A stretch of 25,548 bases of DNA, from positions 1-25,548 of the forward strand of contig JAPDIT010000002.1 in assembly GCA_029259455.1 (NCBI GenBank). The letters run 5' to 3'. The first letter of the stretch is position 1. Each line of letters opens with the position of its first letter. A program made the translations under genes and the position numbers. The DNA comes from Archaeoglobi archaeon. Its GTDB lineage: Archaea; Halobacteriota; Archaeoglobi; Archaeoglobales; Archaeoglobaceae. Shown here one piece after another: positions 1-7,573 of the stretch. The notes beneath the pieces were generated by a model, which ran no database searches, was not told the origin of the DNA, and saw only the letters and a program-made list of their open reading frames with translations.

Positions 1-34
1 ACGCTGTATGAGTCGTTTAAACGCCATAAACAAG

Positions 35-107
35 TGGGGCCGCCGAGATTTGAACTCGGGTCACCGGCGCCCCAGGCCGAGAGGCTACCAGGCTACCCCA
101 CGGCCCC
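35..107 (-). tRNA. tRNA-Pro (anticodon GGG)
   Basis: Read on the minus strand this folds as a complete cloverleaf. The acceptor stem GGGGCCG pairs with CGGCCCC and is followed by discriminator A. The anticodon stem TCGGC/GCCGG closes the loop CTGGGGC, giving anticodon GGG, which reads the proline codons CCC and CCU. The T arm is CCGGG-TTCAAAT-CTCGG. No intron is present and the 3' CCA is not encoded. A TATA-like box for this strand lies at 131-140. Seen directly from pairing; identity is secure. Confidence 0.95.
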
Positions 108-130
108 AGCAGTGATAAATTGGAGGACGG

Positions 131-140
131 TTTTTAAAGG
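131..140 (-). promoter_or_regulatory. TATA box of the tRNA-Pro gene
   Basis: The minus-strand reading CCTTTAAAAA lies about 25-30 bp upstream of the mature 5' end of the tRNA at 107, the spacing expected for an archaeal TATA box. Inferred from position and composition only. Confidence 0.5.
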
Positions 141-186
141 CTTTTGCTATTTCTAAAATTCTAAACCCTCACTGGGACAATTCCGT

Positions 187-198
187 AAATTATATATG
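187..198 (+). promoter_or_regulatory. TATA box of dsrC
   Basis: An AT-rich stretch (aattatatatgc) lies about 40 bp upstream of the dsrC ATG. This would give a leader of roughly 15-20 nt, enough to carry the strong ribosome binding site that follows. It is typical of a highly expressed archaeal gene with a leadered transcript. Confidence 0.6.
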
Positions 199-223
199 CG
201 TAGATGAAAAAGCACACTAAGAC

Positions 224-231
224 GGAGGTGA
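224..231 (+). promoter_or_regulatory. Strong ribosome binding site of dsrC
   Basis: GGAGGTGA, a near-perfect complement of the archaeal 16S rRNA 3' end, sits 4 nt before the ATG at 236. It fixes the dsrC start. Many other genes in this window appear leaderless, so this site suggests high translation. Confidence 0.75.
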
Positions 232-235
232 CTTC

Positions 236-583
236 ATGCCAGAGTTAGAGGTTAAAGGAAAGAAGCTCAGACTTGACGAGGACGGTTTTCTGCAGGATTG
301 GGAAGAATGGGATGAGGAGGTTGCAGAGGCTCTTGCAAAGGACACCCGTTTCAGCCCACAGCCGATAGAATTGACGGAGGAGCACTGGAAAATTGTAAGG
401 TATCTGAGAGACTACTTTATCAAATACGGTGTCGCTCCACCTGTTAGAATGCTCGTAAAATACTGCAAGAAAGAGGTAAATCCAAACTGCAACCTCCAGT
501 ACATCTACAAACTCTTCCCGCAGGGACCTGCAAAGGACGCTTGTAGAATTGCCGGACTTCCAAAACCAACTGGCTGTGTCTAA
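236..583 (+). CDS. dsrC: DsrC, sulfur-carrier partner (gamma) protein of dissimilatory sulfite reductase
   Basis: A 115-residue DsrC/TusE-family protein. It is the physiological partner of DsrAB in the cytoplasm: sulfite-derived sulfur is loaded as a trisulfide between two C-terminal cysteines and delivered to a membrane reductase. Both redox cysteines are visible on the C-terminal arm, Cys103 and the penultimate Cys114 (ending PTGCV). This marks true DsrC rather than TusE-type proteins, which keep only the last cysteine. Length matches the family. The start is fixed by a GGAGGTGA site. dsrAB are not in the window, so the gene is unlinked to its partner subunits, as is common. The neighbouring convergent amidase may belong to the same siroheme system. 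I recall the A. fulgidus protein as structurally characterised. Confidence 0.95.
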   Translation: MPELEVKGKKLRLDEDGFLQDWEEWDEEVAEALAKDTRFSPQPIELTEEHWKIVRYLRDYFIKYGVAPPVRMLVKYCKKEVNPNCNLQYIYKLFPQGPAKDACRIAGLPKPTGCV

Positions 584-585
584 TC

Positions 586-609
586 TTATTTTTTCTTCAT
601 CGCTTTTTT
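586..609 (+). terminator. T-rich termination region after dsrC
   Basis: Two T-runs (589-594 and 604-609) follow the dsrC stop at once, inside the 3' end of the convergent gene. Archaeal termination typically occurs at such U-tracts without a hairpin. Inferred from composition only. Confidence 0.4.
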
Positions 610-1965
610 GATAAATCTTCTTGCAATACTTCTGTCCGAAAGAAAGTGGATGTGTATGTAGCAGCCGAGCGTGTTCTCCTTCATTATGCCATCTCTGTTG
701 CCATCAATTCCGAACCCTCTTTCAACCTTAAATGCAAAATCGGCTTTTCCGGTAAGCGTGGGTTTGGAGTAGTGGAACTCGTGCCCCACTATCCTCTGAT
801 TTCTCCTTGCTATTATGCAAGACTTTGATGCCCTGTAAATTGAATACCCCTGTGCTTGGAACTTTTTATACATCTCTGTTTTGAGCGGAAGAAAGCCCAC
901 CATCTCAAACTCCCCTTCGGAAGTTTCAAGGGACTCTCCGAGATACATGAGCCCCCCACATTCAGCATAAACGGGCTTGCCAGACTGGCAGAATTGGTAA
1001 ATTTCCTCCCTGAGCTTTTTGTTCTTCTCAAGCTCCTCTGCAAAAACCTCCGGAAAACCCCCACCAATGTATAACGCATCCATCTCAGGGAGCTTTTTAT
1101 CCTCCAGAGAGTTCAAATAAATAAGTTCAGCGTACCTCGACAGCTCATCGAGGTTGTCCTGGTAGTAGAACGAGAAAACTTGATCCCTTATTACCCCAAT
1201 CCTTACCTGCTTCTCTATCTCAGCTTCACTTTCCTCATCCTCAACCACAGCATCAAGTGGAGGAGCTTTTTCAGCTATTTCAAGAATTGCATTAACGTCG
1301 ACATGCTTTTCCACAATCTCGGCAACACTGTCAAGCAACTCGTCCACGTCCTCTCTTTCGTAGGCGGTAACGAGGCCAAGATGGCGATAAGGCATTTTCA
1401 CGTTCTTTCTCGGCACAACTCCGAGAACTCTAACGCCAGCAAGCTTCTCGACTGCTTTTTTAACTTTTCCAGCATGCCTCTCGCTGCCAACTCTGTTCAG
1501 AATTGCCCCCTCAAGCATCACATCCAGGTCGAAGAGCTTGTAACCAAGCATTATTGCAGCGGCAGTTCTGTTAAGCCTCTCCACGTTGGCAACAAGTACA
1601 ACCGGAGCCTTCAGAATCTTGCTGACCTCAGCCACACTTCCCTTCTCACTCACCGCATCCGATGAGTCGTAAAGACCTGTCTTCCCCTCAATTATTGCTA
1701 TATCAGCCCCTTTAAAGTTTCTGACAAAAGTTTCGAGAATTGTTTGTTTGTCTAACATGAAGCTGTCGAGATTTCGCGAATATTTGCCAGTTGCAAGATA
1801 GTGAAAGCCGGGATCGATAAAATCTGGCCCGACCTTGTATGGCTGAACCTTGTAACCTCTGTTCACGAGCAGTCTCATCAGGCCAATGGAAATCATGGTT
1901 TTTCCGACTTTGCTGCTCGTCCCAGCTATTACAACTCTGGGAATGTCCATTAGCAAAAGTTTCAC
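586..1965 (-). CDS. cbiA: CbiA/CfbB/DsrN-family a,c-diamide synthase (tetrapyrrole amidase)
   Basis: A 459-residue glutamine-dependent ATP-driven amidase that converts the a and c acetate side chains of a tetrapyrrole to amides. The N-terminal dethiobiotin-synthetase-like domain has a P-loop at residues 15-23 (GTSSKVGKT). The C-terminal class I glutamine amidotransferase domain has its nucleophile at Cys336 (AECGGLMYLG). Three substrates are possible in this family: cobyrinate (CbiA, cobalamin), Ni-sirohydrochlorin (CfbB, F430) and siroheme (DsrN, which tunes dissimilatory sulfite reductase). Its stop is 2 bp from the dsrC stop in convergent orientation, which makes DsrN worth considering. 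Sequence alone does not decide. The start is either GTG at 1965 or ATG at 1950; the latter lies about 26 bp from a TATA-like CTAAATTA and could be leaderless. Confidence 0.85.
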   Translation of the reverse strand: MKLLLMDIPRVVIAGTSSKVGKTMISIGLMRLLVNRGYKVQPYKVGPDFIDPGFHYLATGKYSRNLDSFMLDKQTILETFVRNFKGADIAIIEGKTGLYDSSDAVSEKGSVAEVSKILKAPVVLVANVERLNRTAAAIMLGYKLFDLDVMLEGAILNRVGSERHAGKVKKAVEKLAGVRVLGVVPRKNVKMPYRHLGLVTAYEREDVDELLDSVAEIVEKHVDVNAILEIAEKAPPLDAVVEDEESEAEIEKQVRIGVIRDQVFSFYYQDNLDELSRYAELIYLNSLEDKKLPEMDALYIGGGFPEVFAEELEKNKKLREEIYQFCQSGKPVYAECGGLMYLGESLETSEGEFEMVGFLPLKTEMYKKFQAQGYSIYRASKSCIIARRNQRIVGHEFHYSKPTLTGKADFAFKVERGFGIDGNRDGIMKENTLGCYIHIHFLSDRSIARRFIKKAMKKK

Positions 1966-2024
1966 TGGAGTAATTTAGAGTTTTACAGAAAACCTTAAAT
2001 TGAACTCTGAGGTTAAGCATTAGC

Positions 2025-2291
2025 ATGGATGAATTTGAGTACATGATAATTGAAGATGAGGAGGAAGAGGTTGAAGGTGAGGATGACGTGAAACTTGCCA
2101 AAATCTACAGATTGGCATCTAGGCTCCTCAAACTGCTGGATGAAATAAAAAGCTTTGAACTGAAGGAGTCTGCTTCACTCATGCTCATAAAAGAAATAGT
2201 TGGTGAGGATAAAGTTCTTGCTGGCTTGGCAATGAAAATGCTTCAGGATATGAGCTATGGTTTTGAGGATGATGAGAGTTATGTGAGTTGA
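2025..2291 (+). CDS. Small acidic protein of unknown function
   Basis: An 88-residue protein with a very acidic N-terminal 22 residues (DEEEEVEGEDD), then two or three predicted amphipathic helices (about 25-45 and 47-75) and an acidic tail. I do not recognise a family. The ATG lies about 27 bp after a TATA-like CTTAAAT (1994-2000), which fits a leaderless transcript. It is divergent from the amidase gene, with only about 60 bp between starts. Its last 13 bp overlap the 3' end of the convergent UPF0104 gene. The short, compact, cysteine-free composition would suit a protein-interaction role, but that is speculation. Confidence 0.7.
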   Translation: MDEFEYMIIEDEEEEVEGEDDVKLAKIYRLASRLLKLLDEIKSFELKESASLMLIKEIVGEDKVLAGLAMKMLQDMSYGFEDDESYVS

Positions 2292-3289
2292 TTCTTTACC
2301 AATTTTGATTTTATCAGGCTGTAGTTAACGAAAATTGCCCCGAAAAAGATGTTTGTGTGATAGGTTATTAGTCTCCATAATCCCACGAGAACTCCGAGTA
2401 TGTTTGTGGGGACGAAGTTGGAGTAAAGGTAGGCCATGCTCACCTCTGCAATTCCGCTGCTACCGGGAGTAAGCGGAACAAGAGAAACAATCACTATTAT
2501 CAGCTGTGCTGTGTAGGAGTAAAGGAAGTAAGAGTCATAACCGAGGGCAACGAGGATTATAGAGGGGATTGCAAAGCTTGCACTCCACATGGTGAGTGTG
2601 AAGATGTAGAGCACGACTACACCTGAAAGGGAGTCGGATAACATTTTTATCGTTGCCTCTCTGAAACTCCTGAGCTCTCTTGAGAATGCTGAAGAGTACT
2701 TCTCAGCTTTTTCTTCGTTGAATTTCCGAACGGCTTTGTAAAGAATTTCTGCAAATTTGTCGATGCTGGACTCGCTTCTGAATATCCGGTAAAGAATGTA
2801 GAGAAAAATGGTGAGAAGAGAAATGAAGATAATGGCTATTTTAAATCCAAAACTTGTTGAAAAACCTGTGGCGATCAAAAACACGGGCAGGGCTGTTGAA
2901 AAATACATTGAGTCGAGGATTCTCTCCGCAAGGACGATGAAGGCTGAGGTGCCGACTTCCACACCCCTATCTGATAACATCTTGACCCTCACAGGCTCTC
3001 CACCAGCGGAGGAGGGGGTTACGGAGGCTGTAAACATGCTTGCCATAGTTATCTCAAGAGAGTGAAGGAAAGAGATACGATATCCCAGATAGCTGGTAAG
3101 AAGCTTCATGCGGAACGCCCACAGAAGCCAGAAGGACATCTGCATGAGAAGGGCTGCGAGGAGTAGGAGCCAGTTAGCCCTTTTGATGACACTCCAGGTT
3201 AACTCCGACTCAGTGTACTTGAATATGATTGCCGTAACAATGATACTTACGAGAATTCCAACAACTGCCGCTCTTAACGTCGAACTCAA
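2279..3289 (-). CDS. UPF0104 / LPG-synthase-TM-like membrane protein
   Basis: A 336-residue polytopic membrane protein of the UPF0104 (AglD/MprF flippase-domain-like, PF03706) family. Hydrophobic segments occur around residues 6-24, 39-60, 120-170, 220-250 and 260-330. The conserved loops include TPSSAGGEPVRVKML (residues about 91-105), the proline-glycine loop PLTPGSSGIAEV near 273-284, and the WRLITYH tail. Archaeal members are thought to move lipid-linked or isoprenoid-linked intermediates, but the substrate is unknown. The start is TTG at 3289 with a G-rich ribosome site just upstream. A TATA box (TTTATATACG on the minus strand, about 3318-3328) is shared back to back with the glycosyltransferase promoter. 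That glycosyltransferase is a plausible functional partner in envelope glycan or lipid synthesis. Confidence 0.85.
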   Translation of the reverse strand: MSSTLRAAVVGILVSIIVTAIIFKYTESELTWSVIKRANWLLLLAALLMQMSFWLLWAFRMKLLTSYLGYRISFLHSLEITMASMFTASVTPSSAGGEPVRVKMLSDRGVEVGTSAFIVLAERILDSMYFSTALPVFLIATGFSTSFGFKIAIIFISLLTIFLYILYRIFRSESSIDKFAEILYKAVRKFNEEKAEKYSSAFSRELRSFREATIKMLSDSLSGVVVLYIFTLTMWSASFAIPSIILVALGYDSYFLYSYTAQLIIVIVSLVPLTPGSSGIAEVSMAYLYSNFVPTNILGVLVGLWRLITYHTNIFFGAIFVNYSLIKSKLVKNQLT

Positions 3290-3387
3290 TTTCCCCCCGT
3301 TACTCAGTACAGTTATCGTATATAAACAATTTTCGAATTTCTTTCCGAAGGTTAAATTTATTTGTATCTCAACTCACCGAATCGCAC
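3290..3387. promoter_or_regulatory. Divergent promoter region for UPF0104 and glycosyltransferase genes
   Basis: Two TATA-like boxes point outward: minus-strand GTTTATATACG at about 3318-3328, and plus-strand GTTAAATTTAT at 3351-3361. The plus-strand box is about 30 bp from the glycosyltransferase ATG at 3388, suggesting a leaderless mRNA. The minus-strand box leaves a short leader before the TTG at 3289. Confidence 0.5.
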
Positions 3388-4458
3388 ATGAAGGTTGTGC
3401 TCCTAACCTCGTATTTTCCACCCCATATCGGAGGGGTTGAGGTTCACGTTGAAAGAGTTGCACATCATCTCTACAGAAGAGGTTTTGAGGTAGTAGTGGT
3501 CACATCAAGCGCTTCAGGAAGGGGTGAGTTCCCGTTCGAAGTTAGATACATCCCCAGCATCCCCATTCCATATTCCCCTATCACACCTTTCCTTGGTAGA
3601 TTTTTGGAGAAGCTGGATGGTGATGTATTCCACTCGCACACACCACCACCTTTCTTCTCCTCTTCCCTCAAAAAATCTCCACACGTCATAACATATCACT
3701 GCGACATAGAGATACCCGAAAGGTACGGGATATTTCCGATTCCCAAAACCATTTCCCAGCTGATAGTCAAAAGAAGTAACGATATGCTATCAAAAGCCCT
3801 TGACAGGGCTGATGCAATTGTTGCAACAACAAAAAGCTACGCAGAAACTTCAAGGCTTTTGAAAGGCAGAAACTACCACATAATTCCCAACGGCATAGAG
3901 ATGAGCGAGTTTGAGGGTGTTGAGGCTGAGAAAGAGCCCATAGTCCTCTTCCTCGGGAGACTTGCCGCAAGCAAGGGAGTTGATGTTTTGCTCAAGGCCA
4001 TGAAGTACGTTGATGTTGAGGCAAGGTGTGTGATCATAGGCGATGGAGAGGAAAGAGGTTCGCTTGAGAAACTCGCAAAGATGCTTGATGTCAACGCCGA
4101 GTTTACGGGATTTCTTCCGAGGAGAAAGGTTATAGAGTACCTTTCAAGAGCCTCTCTTCTCGTTCTCCCCTCTCTATCAAGGCTCGAGGCTTTTGGAATA
4201 GTCCTCCTTGAGGCAATGGCGTGCGGAACTCCTGTCGCAGCTTCTGACATTCCCGGGGTTAGAGATGTTGCAAGGGAGGCTGGCTTTGTTTTCCCTCCCG
4301 GAGACTACAGAAGGCTTAGCGAAATAATAAACGAGGTTTTAAGCGATGAGGAGAAGGTCAGGATGATTGGGGAAAAAGGTAAAAGAGTTGTAAGGGAAAA
4401 GTACAGCTGGGAAGTTGTGGTAGACTCTCTTGTGGAGTTGTATGAAAGCCTTGTTTGA
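3388..4458 (+). CDS. GT4-family glycosyltransferase (GT-B fold)
   Basis: A 356-residue retaining glycosyltransferase of the GT4 group, predicted to transfer a sugar from a nucleotide donor to a lipid or glycan acceptor at the cytoplasmic membrane face. The N-terminal Rossmann domain has the acceptor-side GG motif (PPHIGGVEVHV, residues 11-21). The C-terminal donor domain shows LFLGRLAASKGVDVLL (187-202) and the EX7E signature, Glu267 and Glu275 (EAFGIVLLE), followed by CGTPVAASDIPG. Length is normal and no transmembrane segment is evident. The ATG sits at leaderless spacing from its TATA box. The acceptor and donor cannot be named from sequence. Confidence 0.9.
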   Translation: MKVVLLTSYFPPHIGGVEVHVERVAHHLYRRGFEVVVVTSSASGRGEFPFEVRYIPSIPIPYSPITPFLGRFLEKLDGDVFHSHTPPPFFSSSLKKSPHVITYHCDIEIPERYGIFPIPKTISQLIVKRSNDMLSKALDRADAIVATTKSYAETSRLLKGRNYHIIPNGIEMSEFEGVEAEKEPIVLFLGRLAASKGVDVLLKAMKYVDVEARCVIIGDGEERGSLEKLAKMLDVNAEFTGFLPRRKVIEYLSRASLLVLPSLSRLEAFGIVLLEAMACGTPVAASDIPGVRDVAREAGFVFPPGDYRRLSEIINEVLSDEEKVRMIGEKGKRVVREKYSWEVVVDSLVELYESLV

Positions 4459-4485
4459 CTTTAAAAAGGTCAGCTCCTGAAAAAG

Positions 4486-4495
4486 TATTTTAAAC
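4486..4495 (+). promoter_or_regulatory. TATA box of the FtsZ-like gene
   Basis: TATTTTAAAC lies about 25-30 bp before the ATG at 4517, with no Shine-Dalgarno sequence in between. This predicts a leaderless transcript and supports the chosen start. Confidence 0.55.
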
Positions 4496-4516
4496 GACAT
4501 TCTCAATTTTAGTCAA

Positions 4517-5449
4517 ATGAGATTGCTGACGATAGGTTCAGGGCTACGCGGTGCCAAGATTGCGGAAATTATGCACAAAAAAGGGGTTAAAGTTAATCGA
4601 GTTCCCTTATTTAAGTGCTTTGCAGTGTTGAACAATGAGGAGCACTTGAGAGATATATCAATAGGAGACAACAGGAAATACTATATTCATGGAATGAAAG
4701 GAGACGTCAGCGGTTTTGTAAACCAGATTACATCTCTTTACGAAATATTCGAGGGGAGCCTTGTTCTGACATCATTGGAAGATGACTTTGGCTACATAAC
4801 GTCTCTTGAACTCTGCAAAAAGCTCAGAAAGGTTACCGAAGATGTTGTGATCTCCCTTGCGTTAGTTCCACAGCTCGACACTTCAAGCATTGGTGAAATA
4901 AAGAGGCGAATTCGAAGTTTGAGAGAGGTTTCGGATGTTCTTATCCTTTTTGAGGGCGAGGTTGGTGTGGAGAGAAAGATTCTGGAGCTCATGAACCTCG
5001 TCGCTCTTGCTGGTGAGATTGATCTGAAGAAGAGGGTGGCTGGGGAGGTTGTTGTTGACACTTCTGATGTGTTCAATGCCTTAAAGTCTGATGGATTTGC
5101 CATCGCTGGTATAGCCGAGAGAAAAATACCCTTTAACATAAAAAACTTCCTTTTCAGAAGGAACAGTGAACTGAAGGCGATAAGAACCAAAAGAATGCTT
5201 GAGCTGACGGAGGAAGCTTTGCAAAACGTGAGCATTAATGGAGATGTCGAAGATGCCAAGTCGGCTTTACTCCTATTCGCCGGTAAGCCGGACGAGCTTA
5301 CGATGGAAGGTCTGTTCTCCTCAATAGCGATGATAGAGAACTTGAACAGAGATATTGTTGTAAGGTACGGCGACTATCCAATTCCCGGTTCAAGAAAGGT
5401 TTCTGCTGTTCTTATATTTTCAGGAATCAGGAAATTCCGTTTTGCCTGA
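4517..5449 (+). CDS. Divergent FtsZ/tubulin-superfamily protein with degenerate GTP-binding loop
   Basis: A 310-residue protein that aligns by eye along the FtsZ/CetZ fold. A Rossmann start IGSGLRGAKIAEIM (residues 6-19) matches the T1 loop region (CetZ GQAGGKI). VVDTSDVFNALKSDGFAIAGIAER (179-202) matches the FtsZ T7 region and keeps two aspartates, 181 and 184. DVEDAKSALLLFAGKPDELT (243-262) and the late strands YGDYPIPGSRKVSAVLIFSGI (284-304) match the C-terminal domain. The tubulin signature GGGTGTG expected near residues 83-95 is replaced by SLEDDFG, so GTP binding is probably altered or lost. It may be a regulator of true FtsZ or a separate scaffold. It overlaps the convergent truA 3' end by 23 bp. 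Family membership is my inference from motif order. Confidence 0.65.
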   Translation: MRLLTIGSGLRGAKIAEIMHKKGVKVNRVPLFKCFAVLNNEEHLRDISIGDNRKYYIHGMKGDVSGFVNQITSLYEIFEGSLVLTSLEDDFGYITSLELCKKLRKVTEDVVISLALVPQLDTSSIGEIKRRIRSLREVSDVLILFEGEVGVERKILELMNLVALAGEIDLKKRVAGEVVVDTSDVFNALKSDGFAIAGIAERKIPFNIKNFLFRRNSELKAIRTKRMLELTEEALQNVSINGDVEDAKSALLLFAGKPDELTMEGLFSSIAMIENLNRDIVVRYGDYPIPGSRKVSAVLIFSGIRKFRFA

Positions 5450-6221
5450 AAAGTGAGAAAAGCTTGAAAATCGTTCCGTGGTATGCTATCCTGTTCTCTA
5501 TTCTTGACTGAAGTGTTTTCAAAGCGTAGTCGTCAACTTCGAACTCCACAACATCGTACTTAACATCCTTCAAAATAAGTCCGTAAGGAGGAGCGGGCTC
5601 AACCCTCTCCTTGTGCTTTTCCGGATTCAGAAGATCCCTAAACCATTCTACGCTTCTGTGCTGCTTCCCGATTTCCATTATTGCCGTAACAATGCATCTG
5701 ACCATGTTCCATGTGAAGGCATTTCCCTCTATCTCAAAAATTATGAACTCCCTGTCAGCCCTAATGTCAGCTCTTATAATCTCCCTTACGCAGCTCTCTC
5801 CCTCTCCAAACTTCTTCGTAAAATTGGAGAAGTCGTGTACGCCGATAAGTTCCTTAACAGCCTTTCTCATTGCTGAGATGTCGTAACCAGAGCCGTACAT
5901 AACGTAGGTGTAAACTCTGCTCTTCGCCTTTCTGGGGTCGAAGTCCTCTGGAACTTTTGCCCATGCCCATGCGGTAATGTCTTCCGGCAGTTCGGCATTA
6001 AGCATCCTCGGAAAGATTTTTTCGTCAGAATAGAAGGAGATTACCTGCCCATAGGCATGAACGCCGGCATCAGTCCTTCCGGCGCTCCTCAGCCTTGGAT
6101 TCTCGACTCCAAGCCTTCTGAGTGCGTTGATTATCTCCCCCTCTACTGTCCTTTGATCTGGCTGGAACTGGCTTCCGTGGAAGTTTTCGCCGAAGTATGC
6201 TATCTTGAACGCAAACTTCAT
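5427..6221 (-). CDS. truA: tRNA pseudouridine(38-40) synthase TruA
   Basis: A 264-residue enzyme that isomerises uridines in the tRNA anticodon stem-loop (positions 38-40). The catalytic aspartate is Asp51 in the signature SAGRTDAGVHA (46-56). The N-terminal strand KIAYFGENFHGSQFQPDQRTVEGEI (residues 6-30) and the later FEIEGNAFTWNMVRCIV block (about 161-177) are typical of the family, and the length is normal. The ATG overlaps the stop of the upstream 103-residue gene by one base (TAATG), implying translational coupling. Its 3' end overlaps the FtsZ-like gene antisense. Confidence 0.95.
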   Translation of the reverse strand: MKFAFKIAYFGENFHGSQFQPDQRTVEGEIINALRRLGVENPRLRSAGRTDAGVHAYGQVISFYSDEKIFPRMLNAELPEDITAWAWAKVPEDFDPRKAKSRVYTYVMYGSGYDISAMRKAVKELIGVHDFSNFTKKFGEGESCVREIIRADIRADREFIIFEIEGNAFTWNMVRCIVTAIMEIGKQHRSVEWFRDLLNPEKHKERVEPAPPYGLILKDVKYDVVEFEVDDYALKTLQSRIENRIAYHGTIFKLFSLFRQNGIS

Positions 6222-6532
6222 TACAGTTCTCTCCCGATGAGGGATGAGACGAACTCGTTTAGTGCACTCATCCTCCTTAGCAGAATTTCCTTCACCTGCT
6301 TCTGCCCCTGATAGAGACCAACAGCAGTACCAACGATGAAGAGGAACTCAAGCTCGTCGAGCTGGTACTTCTCCCTCAATTCGAGTAAATCCTTGACTTT
6401 GCTTTCTGGTAAACCGTCTACTGTAAGCTCTTCCTCATCAGCTTTCTCAAGAAACTCTTCGTCCATCCCCCATCTCGTTTTCAGTTCCTCAAAAGCATCC
6501 CAGAGTATGGACTTTCTGGTCTGAATATCCAT
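6221..6532 (-). CDS. Small unknown protein upstream of and coupled to truA
   Basis: A 103-residue, mostly helical, charged protein that I do not recognise. The C-terminal half holds a short hydrophobic helix (LEFLFIVGTAVGLYQG, about residues 61-76) in an otherwise soluble sequence, and there are no cysteines. The central region has an acidic cluster (DEEEL). It is the first gene of a two-gene unit with truA, whose start overlaps its stop. A TATA-like TTTTTTAAAAATTTTAAC tract lies just upstream (about 6540-6562) and runs into the 3' end of the GAPDH gene. Coupling hints at an RNA-related role, but no motif supports one. Confidence 0.75.
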   Translation of the reverse strand: MDIQTRKSILWDAFEELKTRWGMDEEFLEKADEEELTVDGLPESKVKDLLELREKYQLDELEFLFIVGTAVGLYQGQKQVKEILLRRMSALNEFVSSLIGREL

Positions 6533-6553
6533 GGCAAAAATGAGTTAAAATTT

Positions 6554-7573
6554 TTAAAAAACTTTCTGAATTCCGAGGGCCTCGTTCGTCTTCCTTATGC
6601 TCTCCCCCCCCTCTGCAAGCTCAAGCATAGCTCTTATGGCGTCGATGTTCTCAGGGATGACGATTGCTTCTTGGTGGATTGCCTGAGTGACGAAGAGGTC
6701 GTTCCCGTCAACGCCAATCGATTCCTTCCACACGACATTCTCGTATAGGTCGTATCTGAGTCTCAGCTCTCTCGCAAACTCTATGAGCTTTGCGGTTGAG
6801 GTAAAACCATCCTCCGCTGAGACAAGCATTATCCTCGGCTCCTGATCAAGAACGCTGATAACGTCTTCCGGTTTAACAGCTTCCTTCATCTCCACATTTA
6901 GCGAGTGGACGTGCATAAGCGTTGTGGGGAGTTTGAAGGCAGTCGTTACGATATCCACATCCGGGAGAACGGTTTTAACGTCAGGGCCGTGGTGTGATGG
7001 AATGGAGACTGGATCGGGCATGATTCCGTTGACAAGCCCTTTCTTGTCCTCCTTCGGGTCAACAACCCTCCTGAGCATCGTTGCCCTCACTCTACCGATC
7101 TTGAAGTTCGTTTTAAGCATGTATATGAGCCTTGTTAAACCTGTGGTGTTGCAGCTCACTACCCTGACATAGTTTTTCCCCCTAGCCTCATCATAGTTGG
7201 CTAGTGCGTTGAATGAAACTTCAGCAACGTCCTTCTTTTCCCCACCCTGAAATATCGCCTTTATGCCAGCTTTTTCGTAGTATTTGGCCTTGTTCTCAGC
7301 CCCAACCTTGTTAGGGCTGCAGTCAACCACAATGTCGGCTTTAGGTAGCAAATCCTCGATTGTGCCTTGGATCTCAATTCCCGCCTTCTCGAACAGTTCG
7401 ACGTTTTCGGGCTTGGCAACGAAAAGTGGATACCTCTTGGCAGCAAGCTTCGCCTCAAAGTCGGGGCGAGTTTTGGTAACCCCTACAACCTCCATGTCAT
7501 CCTGAAGGCTTACGGCATCAGCTACTCTCTTTCCGATGGTTCCATAACCGTTTATTGCCACCTTCACTTTCAT
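6554..7573 (-). CDS. gap: Glyceraldehyde-3-phosphate dehydrogenase, archaeal type II, phosphorylating
   Basis: A 339-residue NAD(P)-dependent enzyme converting glyceraldehyde-3-phosphate and phosphate to 1,3-bisphosphoglycerate. In archaea it works mostly in the gluconeogenic direction. The Rossmann motif INGYGTIGKRVADA (residues 7-20) starts the coenzyme domain. The catalytic Cys141 is in VSCNTTGLTRLI (139-150). The conserved block PSHHGPD (near 193-199) follows, as in archaeal GAPDHs rather than bacterial ones. The ATG overlaps the stop of the CooT-like gene by 4 bp (ATGA), so the two are co-transcribed and coupled. Length and motifs are full. Confidence 0.96.
   Translation of the reverse strand: MKVKVAINGYGTIGKRVADAVSLQDDMEVVGVTKTRPDFEAKLAAKRYPLFVAKPENVELFEKAGIEIQGTIEDLLPKADIVVDCSPNKVGAENKAKYYEKAGIKAIFQGGEKKDVAEVSFNALANYDEARGKNYVRVVSCNTTGLTRLIYMLKTNFKIGRVRATMLRRVVDPKEDKKGLVNGIMPDPVSIPSHHGPDVKTVLPDVDIVTTAFKLPTTLMHVHSLNVEMKEAVKPEDVISVLDQEPRIMLVSAEDGFTSTAKLIEFARELRLRYDLYENVVWKESIGVDGNDLFVTQAIHQEAIVIPENIDAIRAMLELAEGGESIRKTNEALGIQKVF

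Noticed and set aside
35..107. Intron in the tRNA-Pro gene
   Set aside because: The anticodon stem and 7-nt loop are continuous; no bulge-helix-bulge insertion is present.
1180..1665. A 161-codon open frame on the plus strand inside the amidase gene
   Set aside because: Antisense to a conserved gene; hydrophobic and low-pattern sequence without a promoter or ribosome site.
4792..5259. A 155-codon minus-strand open frame across the FtsZ-like gene
   Set aside because: Serine/leucine-rich shadow frame; the plus-strand frame has FtsZ-type motifs and a well-placed promoter.
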